Assembly: GCA_019313105.1 (NCBI GenBank)
Contig: JAFDBW010000242.1
Location: 1 to 10,322 of the forward strand
DNA: 10,322 bases
Direction: 5' to 3'
From: Deltaproteobacteria bacterium
GTDB lineage: Bacteria > Desulfobacterota > Desulfuromonadia > Desulfuromonadales > BM103
Shown: in pieces, positions 1-5,677 of the stretch
Numbering within the stretch: position 1 is the first letter of the stretch
Layout: each line of letters begins with the position of its first letter
The notes under the pieces: model-generated
Databases searched by the model: none
Told to the model about the DNA's origin: nothing
What the model saw: the letters and a program-made list of their open reading frames with translations, nothing else
Translations under genes and position numbers: made by a program

Positions 1-29
1 AGGGCAACAGATGAACCATCTGTTGCCCT
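1..29. terminator. strong hairpin at window start, terminator-like
   Basis: Bases 1-13 and 17-29 are perfectly complementary (13 bp) around a 3-base loop, and the stem is GC-rich at its base. The bases after the stem (ctctctagc) are pyrimidine-rich but not a real U-tract, and the other flank lies outside the window, so direction cannot be decided. It most likely ends transcription of a gene lying to the left. It could also be a repetitive palindrome. Confidence 0.4.
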
Positions 30-162
30 CTCTAGCATGAAGTCTGCTTGAACTTTGTCAGTAGCCGGGGCGGGCCGTTAGATCGCCCTCTTTTGAGGCC
101 GGTTGTATTATGTTATCCTTTGTCATTGACAAATCCCTGGATGGATTTTCAAAGGGGTGGTT

Positions 163-753
163 ATGCAAAAAATCCGAATCGTTCTGTTTCTCATCGCCTT
201 CGTGTTGCTGGCATCCTTTGCCGTCGCCAGCAACTTTGAAGAGGCCCTTCAAGCTCATGATTCAGGGGATTTCAAAAAAGCGCATAAGCTCTGGCTGATT
301 GACGCCGAACAAGGCGATGCTGCCGCTCAAGTCAATCTAGGGGCTATGTACAACCTGGGTCATGGTGTACCACAAGACTACAAAGAGTCGGTCAAGTGGT
401 ATCGTCTTGCTGCAGAGCAGGGGAATGCGCAGGCTCAAACCAAGCTGGGGATTATGTATAACCTGGGCAAAGGTGTGCCACAAGACTACAAGGCGTCTGT
501 CGAGTGGTTCCGCCTGGCTGCTGAGCAGGGGGATGCACATGCTCAATACAATCTTGGGCTTATGTATTTAAATGGTTATGGCGTCGTGCAAAGCTATGAA
601 GACGCCTATGCCTGGTGGGTTGTCGCTGCTGCTAACGGTAGTGAAAGTGCCAGTGGAAATATGAGAGTTGCCCAAGGAGGGCAAATGACGGCCAAGCAAA
701 TCGAAAAAGGTCAACAGTTGGCCAAAAAGATTTGGACAAGGCTCGGCAATTAG
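163..753 (+). CDS. exported Sel1-like repeat (SLR) protein
   Basis: A protein of about 196 residues. Residues 1-22 form a signal peptide: a short basic start, a hydrophobic core, and an AVA motif before Ser23 that suits signal peptidase I. Three 36-residue Sel1-like repeats follow at about 52-87, 88-123 and 124-159, with the family pattern AQ..LG.MY..G.GV.QDY..S..W...AA.QG. Residues 26-50 look like a degenerate first helix pair. SLR proteins are alpha-alpha solenoids that act as protein-interaction scaffolds, often in envelope or signalling functions; the partner here is unknown. I chose ATG 163 because AAAGGGG at 151-157 is a good ribosome site; a GTG at 157 is in frame but lies within that site. 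The protein is probably periplasmic. No neighbour explains its role, and the gene seems to be monocistronic. Confidence 0.88.
   Translation: MQKIRIVLFLIAFVLLASFAVASNFEEALQAHDSGDFKKAHKLWLIDAEQGDAAAQVNLGAMYNLGHGVPQDYKESVKWYRLAAEQGNAQAQTKLGIMYNLGKGVPQDYKASVEWFRLAAEQGDAHAQYNLGLMYLNGYGVVQSYEDAYAWWVVAAANGSESASGNMRVAQGGQMTAKQIEKGQQLAKKIWTRLGN
316..639 (+). repeat. three tandem 108-base units encoding Sel1 repeats
   Basis: Three consecutive 108-base units encode the 36-residue Sel1 repeats. The first two are clearly similar at the DNA level (for example the shared caagactacaa stretch at about 372-382 and 480-490). The third is more diverged, especially in its last helix, which carries a YAWW motif. 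The array is part of the coding sequence. Its repeat number could change by recombination. Confidence 0.75.
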
Positions 754-817
754 AGCCAGCTCTTCTAGGATAACATCCTCCCAGCATTTTACGTAAACTT
801 CCCTGAAAAGTGAGAAT

Positions 818-846
818 GCCCCCGATCAGAAGATTGAGGGCTTTCC
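818..846 (+). terminator. probable terminator of the Sel1-repeat gene
   Basis: GCCCCCGATC (818-827) pairs with GATTGAGGGC (832-841) around an AGAA loop, with one mismatch and one G-U pair. It is followed by TTTCC. The hairpin lies 65 bases after the stop codon of the Sel1-repeat gene. The U-tract is short, so termination may be partial. Confidence 0.5.
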
Positions 847-866
847 TGCTTATATGGTGACATTTC

Positions 867-909
867 AAAAAATACCCCACAGTCAGGAGGGGGGGGACTG
901 TGGGGTATT
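867..909 (-). terminator. strong intrinsic terminator facing the minus strand
   Basis: A perfect 14-bp stem (871-884 with 896-909) closes an 11-base loop that is almost all G on the plus strand. Read on the minus strand, the GC-rich stem runs directly into six T residues (complement of the A run at 867-872), which is the classic intrinsic terminator layout. On the plus strand the stem is followed by ctggtt, without a U-tract. No minus-strand gene is visible in the 480 bases that would feed it. It may end an unrecognised small RNA, or act as a bidirectional backup terminator for the Sel1 gene. Confidence 0.6.
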
Positions 910-1389
910 CTGGTTAACGGGTTATGCGAAAGTTACGATCTCGGTTGTTGCAGACCCGTTTTCCACAACAACTCTTTGTTACTTATAAGATACAGATATG
1001 CCCTGTAGAAATAAACGTATAGACTCGTAAAAAGAATGGCCCTATGCAACGAAAGTCATCTGTGCAAGAACACAGTTCTATGCTCTGTTAGACATCCTGA
1101 ATGTGCCTATGTATCAGATGCCCGTTTTCGTCACAATAGTGCAGACAAAAAAGAACAGCTCCCGGTTGCTCGAGAGCCGTATATTCTTAACGGCAAATTC
1201 AGCCTAAACCATCACTATACAGAATGTCGTCAAAATGAAGATATAGAGAATTCATAAATTCCTTTCTTTTTTTTGTGTTTTTGTCCTGAACAAATGTCAC
1301 GCAAGAATAAAAATAAACAGATTTGTGGTGGTCTTGCTGTTTCCACAAAGGCCTTTATGGTTTAAGCTGTGTGGGTGAGGTGAATATCC

Positions 1390-2907
1390 ATGAATCAGAA
1401 ATATACTTCTGTCGCCGTCCTCGGGGCTACCGGTTACATCGGAGCCCGGCTCGTGCCGAAACTGCTTGAATCCGGGCTGAAGGTGCGAGCGATTGGTCGG
1501 AATCCGGACAAGCTCAAAGGCAGGATTTGGAGCAATTCTGCCGGTGTCGAGACAGTGTTCGGGGATGTGTTCGATATGGACTCTCTCGAGCAGGCGGTCT
1601 CGGGGTGCGAAGTTGTGTATTACCTGGTCCATTCAATGAATCCGAATGTTGGTGATTTTGCCGAGGCCGATCGAATTGCTGCAAAGAATATGGTGGAGGT
1701 CGCCGATAGAACAGGTGTCAGACGCATAATCTTCCTGGCCGGTCTTGGTGAAGAAAATGTTGATCTGAGTCATCATCTCAAATCGCGCCGTGAGGTTGAA
1801 CAAGTCCTGCGCTCCGGCAATGTGCCGGTGACAACACTCAGGGCCGCGATGATTATCGGCTCCGGAAGTGCTTCCTTTGAAATCTTGCGCTATCTCGTTG
1901 AGCGTCTGCCGGTGATGGTGACTCCGAAATGGATCTTCACCGAATGTCAGCCGATTGCCGTGCGTAATGTTTTGCACTATCTGGTCGCCTGCCTGGATTG
2001 TCCAGAGACGGTTGGTGAGACTTACGACATAGGTACTGAGGAGATTGTCACTTACTGTGACCTGATGCGCATCTATGCGGAAGAGGCCGGATTGACAAAA
2101 CGCCTGATCATACCGGTGCCGGTGTTGACGCCACGACTTTCCTCCTACTGGATTCATCTGGTTACGCCGGTGCCTGCTGCATTGGCCCGACCCTTGGCGG
2201 AAGGTTTACGGAACCCGGTTTTGTGCAAAGACAACCGGATCAGGGAGTTGATTCCTCAAAAGCTGCTTGACTGTCGGCAGGCGATCCGCTTTGCACTGGA
2301 AAAATTACGCCTGCAGCAGGTCGAAACGTCCTGGACCGATGCCGGTGCGGTGGCGCCTGTGGAATGGAGCACTCAGGAAGATCCTGACTGGGCCGGCGGT
2401 ACGATTTTCAAGGATGATCGACGCATGCTGGTGAAGGGGACCGCCGAAAAACTCTGGCCGGCAGTCATGGGGATTGGCGGCAAGACCGGGTGGTACTATG
2501 CCGACTGGCTCTGGCACTTGCGCGGCTGGATGGACCGACTGATCGGTGGCCCCGGCCTCGGTCGCGGTCGCCGCGACCCGGCTGAAGTACAGGCCGGGGA
2601 TGCCCTCGACTTCTGGAGGGTGCTGGCTGTTGACCCCGGCCACCGGTTGAAGCTGGTTGCCGAAATGAAGCTCCCGGGTGAAGCCGTTCTGGAACTGGTC
2701 CTTACCGAGTGTGTTGACGGAACGACGGAAGTCCGCCAATGTGCTCGTTACAAACCGCGTGGTTTGCTGGGCCTGTTGTACTGGTACTCGGTTCTGCCTT
2801 TTCACAATCTGGTTTTTGTCGGCATGCTTAAAGGGATTGCCAGAGCCTCGGGTGTTGAGATAGTCAGTGGCCCGACGACCTTATCTCTTCAGGGCGAGAG
2901 ACCTTAA
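1390..2907 (+). CDS. atypical SDR (NmrA-like) NAD(P)-binding oxidoreductase with DUF2867-type C-terminal domain
   Basis: A 505-residue two-domain protein. The N-terminal Rossmann domain has GATGYIG at 12-18 and a GRNPDKL segment at 36-42; its Arg37 after the second strand is typical of NADP preference. YYLVHSM at 77-83 is characteristic of the atypical SDR subgroup that includes NmrA-like proteins. These proteins often lack the classical YxxxK active site, so catalysis cannot be assumed. From about residue 340 the C-terminus carries the DUF2867 pattern (GWYYADWLW, then a Gly/Arg-rich GGPGLGRGRRDP, then GD.LDFWRV), probably an SRPBCC-like ligand-binding fold. ATG 1390 follows GGGTGAGG at 1373-1380. 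Substrate unknown. Such SDR-DUF2867 proteins are often near lipocalin or lipid-modifying genes, and a lipocalin lies 250 bases downstream. The overall fold call is firm; the function is not. Confidence 0.88.
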   Translation: MNQKYTSVAVLGATGYIGARLVPKLLESGLKVRAIGRNPDKLKGRIWSNSAGVETVFGDVFDMDSLEQAVSGCEVVYYLVHSMNPNVGDFAEADRIAAKNMVEVADRTGVRRIIFLAGLGEENVDLSHHLKSRREVEQVLRSGNVPVTTLRAAMIIGSGSASFEILRYLVERLPVMVTPKWIFTECQPIAVRNVLHYLVACLDCPETVGETYDIGTEEIVTYCDLMRIYAEEAGLTKRLIIPVPVLTPRLSSYWIHLVTPVPAALARPLAEGLRNPVLCKDNRIRELIPQKLLDCRQAIRFALEKLRLQQVETSWTDAGAVAPVEWSTQEDPDWAGGTIFKDDRRMLVKGTAEKLWPAVMGIGGKTGWYYADWLWHLRGWMDRLIGGPGLGRGRRDPAEVQAGDALDFWRVLAVDPGHRLKLVAEMKLPGEAVLELVLTECVDGTTEVRQCARYKPRGLLGLLYWYSVLPFHNLVFVGMLKGIARASGVEIVSGPTTLSLQGERP

Positions 2908-2939
2908 GGAATGTAGATGATTTATACAGTCGAAGACAG

Positions 2940-3102
2940 AACACCACGGCTTTAGCCGTGGATGAATGAGCCATGTTGTCGTTCGTCGCTGAAGTAAAAT
3001 GGGGCGCACGGCAACTCAGATCCGAAGGATCTGTTGTTACAACTGGTTGCCTAGCAATCAGTTTGCGGAGCAAGAAGACCCCCGGGTAAACCCGGGGGTC
3101 TC
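2940..3102 (+). ncRNA. candidate OMEGA-type structured RNA (HEARO/omega-RNA-like), no nuclease gene attached
   Basis: A non-coding stretch packed with stems. In order: CCACGGC/GCCGTGG (2944-2950, 2955-2961) with a TTTA loop; CCAT/ATGG (2971-2974, 2999-3002); GGCAAC/GTTGCC (3010-3015, 3046-3051) enclosing CAGATCC/GGATCTG (3017-3023, 3027-3033); a competing 10-bp stem 3041-3050 with 3054-3063 containing one G-U pair; and a perfect 10-bp terminal stem 3077-3086 with 3091-3100. A TTTA-loop subterminal hairpin is a hallmark of IS200/IS605-family ends. A multistem RNA starting at that hairpin and ending in a strong stem is the arrangement of IscB-associated HEARO/omega-RNAs. No IscB or TnpB gene follows: the lipocalin comes next. 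The family assignment is from memory of layout and sequence, not a search. Alternative: a palindrome-rich non-autonomous element (PATE/MITE). Boundaries are approximate. Confidence 0.5.
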
Positions 3103-3157
3103 TATGGAGTTTGAACAGGCCCTTCCTGGATTGTCTGGTACGGACAAGAAAACAATC

Positions 3158-3697
3158 ATGAGCAAACGCCCTAAACTGATATTCGGTTTCGTTTCATTGT
3201 TGGCAACTCTTTGCGGGTGTGCTGTGCAGGATCGGTCTCTGCCGCCTCTGAAAACTGTCGCCGAGGTTGATTTGCAGCGCTATGCCGGTGTATGGCACGA
3301 AATAGCGCGTTTGCCCCACAGGTTCCAGAAGGGGTGTTATGCAAGCCGCGCAGAATATACCTTGCGAGACGATGGTTTGATTGGGGTTTACAATGAGTGT
3401 CGTAAGGGAGCTGCAGACGGACCGATCAAGGCGGTAAAGGGGAAGGCTCGTGTCGTTGACAAGCAGACCAACGCCAAACTCGAAGTCTCTTTTTTCTGGC
3501 CATTCTGGGGGGATTACTGGATCATCGGTCTTGATCCCGACTATCAATGGGCCGTAGTTGGTCACCCGAGCCGCAGCTATTTGTGGATTTTGAACCGGCA
3601 GGAGACAATGGAGGCAGAGGTCATGGATGGCATTCGACTGCGTCTGCAGCGGCAAGGCTATGATTTAAGCCAACTGCTGATTTCAGCCGTGGACTGA
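3158..3697 (+). CDS. blc: Blc-type lipocalin, outer-membrane lipoprotein
   Basis: A 179-residue protein. Residues 1-20 form a lipoprotein signal peptide ending in the lipobox LCGC, with Cys21 as the lipidated residue. Asp25 rather than Asp22 follows, so there is no obvious inner-membrane retention signal and outer-membrane sorting is likely. The lipocalin fingerprint is clear: YAGVWHEIARLPHRFQKGC at 42-60 (GxW at 44-46), then strand patterns ending in DYWIIGLDPDYQWAVVGHP and YLWILNR. Bacterial lipocalins of the Blc family bind fatty acids or lysophospholipids and are linked to envelope maintenance and stress. ATG 3158 was chosen because it directly starts the signal peptide; the frame is open upstream to 2999, but that part reads through the structured element. 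The ribosome site is weak (GGACAAG). The gene converges with the methyltransferase gene. Confidence 0.9.
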   Translation: MSKRPKLIFGFVSLLATLCGCAVQDRSLPPLKTVAEVDLQRYAGVWHEIARLPHRFQKGCYASRAEYTLRDDGLIGVYNECRKGAADGPIKAVKGKARVVDKQTNAKLEVSFFWPFWGDYWIIGLDPDYQWAVVGHPSRSYLWILNRQETMEAEVMDGIRLRLQRQGYDLSQLLISAVD

Positions 3698-3730
3698 TGC
3701 CGTGGTCCGATACGGCATTTAAAGTTTTTT
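3697..3730 (+). terminator. weak terminator between convergent genes
   Basis: ATGCCGT (3697-3703) pairs with ACGGCAT (3712-3718) around an 8-base loop, directly at the lipocalin stop codon. A T-run (3725-3730) follows after TTAAAG. The gap between stem and T-run makes it a suboptimal intrinsic terminator. It overlaps the 3' end of the minus-strand methyltransferase gene and could serve the lipocalin transcript. Confidence 0.35.
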
Positions 3731-4303
3731 CATCAGGACCGTACTGAATTCGTCAAGTATCCGGTTTTTGATGACCTCGCACCCCTGCCTTTGATAAGCC
3801 TGGCGCACGTCAAAATTGTATTCCCACAATATCCCTGACAAGAGCAGCGTCCCCCCCTGGCGCAACTTCTTGCTTAAAGGGTCTGCGATGCTGACCAGTA
3901 TGTCGCCGTAAATGTTGGCCAGAATAACGTCAAACCCGGTCTCGCTGACTCCATCGAGAGTCCCTGTAATATGGGTGACACGATCCTCCAATTGATTAAG
4001 AGCGCAGTTGGTTCTGGCCGTTTCAACGGCCCGCTCTTCAATGTCGACGCAGACAGCATCTTTTGCGCCGAGTTTCAGAGCCGCTATGGCCAGAATCCCG
4101 GTCCCGCTGCCCAGGTCGAGTATCCGTGCGGCATCGAGCTCTGCCATGCTTTCCATGAGTTCGAGGCAACTGCTGGTCGTCTGATGTTCGCCAGAGCCGA
4201 ACGCGCCACGCTGCATGATTAGGTCAATGCGGTCGGCAGACGGGTTGCTGTCCTCGGGAGCGATGCGGAATCTTGAGCCGATATTGAAGGGTTGATAGGT
4301 CAT
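3719..4303 (-). CDS. PrmA-like methyltransferase lacking the N-terminal L11-binding domain
   Basis: A 194-residue class I SAM-dependent methyltransferase whose closest family is ribosomal protein L11 methyltransferase (PrmA). Visible motifs: FGSGEHQTT at 35-43 (PrmA usually AFGTGTHPTT), the SAM loop DLGSGTG at 63-69 followed by ILAIAALKLGA, acidic Asp87 at the end of the second strand, the ANI motif around Asn130, and a late LSGIL. PrmA is normally about 290 residues, with an N-terminal domain that grips L11. Here the protein begins just before the linker (MTYQPFNIGSRFRIAP), and the DNA upstream is a non-coding hairpin, so the recognition domain is absent. The catalytic core looks intact. It may be a paralogue with another protein substrate, or a natural short form. 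The ribosome site before ATG 4303 is poor. It lies 77 bases downstream of the permease gene and may be co-transcribed with it. Confidence 0.82.
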   Translation of the reverse strand: MTYQPFNIGSRFRIAPEDSNPSADRIDLIMQRGAFGSGEHQTTSSCLELMESMAELDAARILDLGSGTGILAIAALKLGAKDAVCVDIEERAVETARTNCALNQLEDRVTHITGTLDGVSETGFDVILANIYGDILVSIADPLSKKLRQGGTLLLSGILWEYNFDVRQAYQRQGCEVIKNRILDEFSTVLMKKL

Positions 4304-4310
4304 AAATAAT

Positions 4311-4376
4311 GGTTAGGGGAAAGAGGTTGGGTAAGGGGTAGAAATTTGCTCTAACCTCTTACCCCTTTCTCTTTCC
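4311..4376. repeat. intergenic inverted repeat with competing stems
   Basis: GGAAAGAG (4318-4325) pairs with CTCTTTCC (4369-4376), and inside it AAGGGGTA (4333-4340) pairs with TACCCCTT (4360-4367). A competing stem pairs AAGAGGTT (4321-4328) with AACCTCTT (4353-4360). The purine-rich arm contains two similar copies of GGTTAGGGG/GGTAAGGGG. It fills nearly the whole gap between permease stop and methyltransferase start. No U-tract follows on either strand, so it is more likely an mRNA-processing or stabilising element, or a dispersed repeat, than a terminator. Confidence 0.55.
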
Positions 4377-4380
4377 TGTA

Positions 4381-5325
4381 TTACAAACCCTGGCTGCGCA
4401 GAATGAGCAGGGCAATTGTATATGTTATCGCCGAAATCAGTGTCGAGAACATGACGATTGTCCCGGCCAGCTCTGCATCTCCTTTAAGCTGGTCCGCCAT
4501 GATGTAGTTGGCCGTTGCTGCCGGCGTTCCGGCAATCAGGACACCGATACCCAGGTCCAGTCCCTGTACGCCCATGGTTATGAGGAGTATTGCAGCGAGG
4601 ATCGGCATCCAGATGGTTTTTGCACCACTGGCCAGGGCCGCTTTGGCCAGGTCGCCACGCAGTCGGTCGATTGAGAAGCCACCTCCGATTGCCAGGAGAG
4701 CGAGAGGCAATGTCATTCCGGTAGCAATTTTCAGGCTGCGATCCAGCACCAGTGGAACAGGTAATTCAAGAAAACTCCAGGCAATACCCAAGAACGAGGC
4801 GAGGATCAAAGGGTTCAGGGCGATCTGCCGCAACCAGAAATTGGCCCCTCGCTGTTCACCGTCGCCTCGATGCGGCCAGAGTAGAGCAAAAATGGCGTAA
4901 AGGTTCAGAAACGGGACGATAAAGCCCATCAGGATACCGGCCCTGGTCAAGCCGGTCTCTCCGTACGCGTTCAGGGTGATAGCCAGTCCGATGTAGGCGA
5001 TGTTGCCGCGAAAGGAGCCCTGGCTGAAAACGCCTCTTGCGTTGGCAGGGTAATTTCTGAATACAGCATAGGCGTATGAGGCAAGGAAGGTGATGGTCAC
5101 GGCAACGATCGATCCGATGACCAGTCGACCATTGAAATTGGCAAAGAAATCTGCCGTACCGATTTTGTAAAAAAGCAACAGGGGCAGGCAGACGTAGTAA
5201 ACCAGCCGGTTGGTTTGCTTGAGAAAAACCGAGTCGATCAGTCCCAACCGGCGCAGCAGCCAACCGAGCGCAATGACTGAAAAAACCGGTAGGACAATAT
5301 TAACAATGTCGGTAAAAAGGTTCAT
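4381..5325 (-). CDS. AEC-family (auxin efflux carrier-type) permease
   Basis: A 314-residue integral membrane protein with about ten hydrophobic segments. The N-terminal segment (MNLFTDIVNIVLPVFSVIAL, then GWLLRRLGLID) is typical of bacterial AEC transporters, as are the NRLVYYVCLPLLLF and late GTPAATANYIMA segments. The family is a two-bundle transporter of about 300-320 residues, so this one is full length. Characterised members export or import organic anions such as malate or malonate; substrate cannot be read from sequence. ATG 5325 follows AAAGGG (minus strand, about 8-10 bases upstream). It is divergent from the sensor kinase and precedes the PrmA-like gene on the same strand, possibly as a two-gene unit. 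Confidence 0.9.
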   Translation of the reverse strand: MNLFTDIVNIVLPVFSVIALGWLLRRLGLIDSVFLKQTNRLVYYVCLPLLLFYKIGTADFFANFNGRLVIGSIVAVTITFLASYAYAVFRNYPANARGVFSQGSFRGNIAYIGLAITLNAYGETGLTRAGILMGFIVPFLNLYAIFALLWPHRGDGEQRGANFWLRQIALNPLILASFLGIAWSFLELPVPLVLDRSLKIATGMTLPLALLAIGGGFSIDRLRGDLAKAALASGAKTIWMPILAAILLITMGVQGLDLGIGVLIAGTPAATANYIMADQLKGDAELAGTIVMFSTLISAITYTIALLILRSQGL

Positions 5326-5538
5326 CGGTGCCCTTTATGCTCAATGCCAGTCAGAATACAAAATTCAGTCCATGGAATACAGTAGAAAGAGACCCGGTCT
5401 GGCAAATAGCTTCCTCTTTGACCTGAAAGATGACAAAAGGCTTGCCGTCAGTGAACCCTGGCTCTTAAATGATGGTCTTAACGAGTTGAACACCAAACAA
5501 ATGCCCTGACATAACAGAATAATGAAGTTGACAGCCTT

Positions 5539-5552
5539 CGGCTTCGAAGCCG
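5539..5552. promoter_or_regulatory. 14-base perfect palindrome, possible operator
   Basis: CGGCTTCGAAGCCG is a perfect palindrome lying six bases after a consensus-like TTGACA (5528-5533). No -10 element is found at 16-18 bases from that TTGACA, so a promoter there is unproven. The palindrome could be a binding site for a dimeric regulator, possibly the downstream response regulator, or a transcript hairpin. No U-tract follows. Confidence 0.25.
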
Positions 5553-5611
5553 GCTTATCAAAATCATTGTATGCTGTGGTTCTATCAAGGCTTTGCATTT
5601 TGCCCCCATTG

Positions 5612-5634
5612 TATAATATTCTACACATAAGGAG
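5612..5634 (+). promoter_or_regulatory. possible -10 element and orphan ribosome site upstream of the kinase
   Basis: TATAAT at 5612-5617 is a perfect -10 hexamer, but no good -35 lies 16-18 bases upstream (the best, TTGCAT, is only 12 bases away). AAGGAG at 5629-5634 is a strong ribosome site that does not serve the kinase start at 5678, which has its own GAGG at 5669-5672. An ATT-started nine-codon frame follows the orphan site, but a coding role is doubtful. Confidence 0.25.
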
Positions 5635-5677
5635 ATTGTCATTCGCCTGAAATGGTTTCTGTTAACCTGAGGATATA

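Larger units (their letters stand above)
754..1389. other. 636-base intergenic region without a convincing gene
   Basis: Apart from the two hairpins at 818-846 and 867-909, I see no gene I would defend. The stretch from about 910 to 1330 is clearly AT-richer than the neighbouring genes. It contains a smaller stem (GTTGTTG 944-950 with CAACAAC 966-972) and a T-rich tract at 1262-1282, preceded by a weak AT hairpin (1248-1261). A 73-codon open frame at 1036-1257 has five cysteines but no good ribosome site and no family resemblance. The promoter of the downstream oxidoreductase must lie in the last 100-150 bases, but no clear -35/-10 pair is visible. Confidence 0.5.
5326..5677. other. 352-base divergent intergenic region
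   Basis: This gap lies between the permease and kinase start codons and should hold promoters for both. I see no gene. Short open frames on either strand lack a ribosome site and family resemblance. It contains a 14-base palindrome (5539-5552) next to TTGACA (5528-5533), an AT-rich stretch with TATAAT at 5612-5617, and an AAGGAG at 5629-5634. No sigma-54 GG/GC pair was found by eye. Confidence 0.5.

Noticed and set aside
157..162. GTG start for the Sel1-repeat protein
   Set aside because: The GTG is part of the ribosome site that serves ATG 163; using it would leave no ribosome site upstream.
1036..1257. 73-codon plus-strand open frame with five cysteines
   Set aside because: No ribosome site, no signal peptide, no recognisable motif, AT-rich intergenic composition; most likely a chance frame.
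2512..2530. TGGCAC-TTGC resembling a sigma-54 promoter inside the oxidoreductase gene
   Set aside because: The spacing between the GG and GC elements is wrong for sigma-54, and it lies inside a coding sequence.
2999..3157. Upstream extension of the lipocalin gene to ATG 2999
   Set aside because: It would put about 53 residues before a clear lipoprotein signal peptide and reads through the hairpin cluster; the start at 3158 gives a normal lipobox distance.
5365..5628. 87-codon minus-strand open frame in the divergent gap
   Set aside because: No ribosome site or family resemblance; low-complexity residues and overlap with likely promoter sequence.
5641..5670. Nine-codon leader peptide after the AAGGAG at 5629-5634
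   Set aside because: It would need an ATT start, and nothing suggests attenuation; kept only as a note on the orphan ribosome site.
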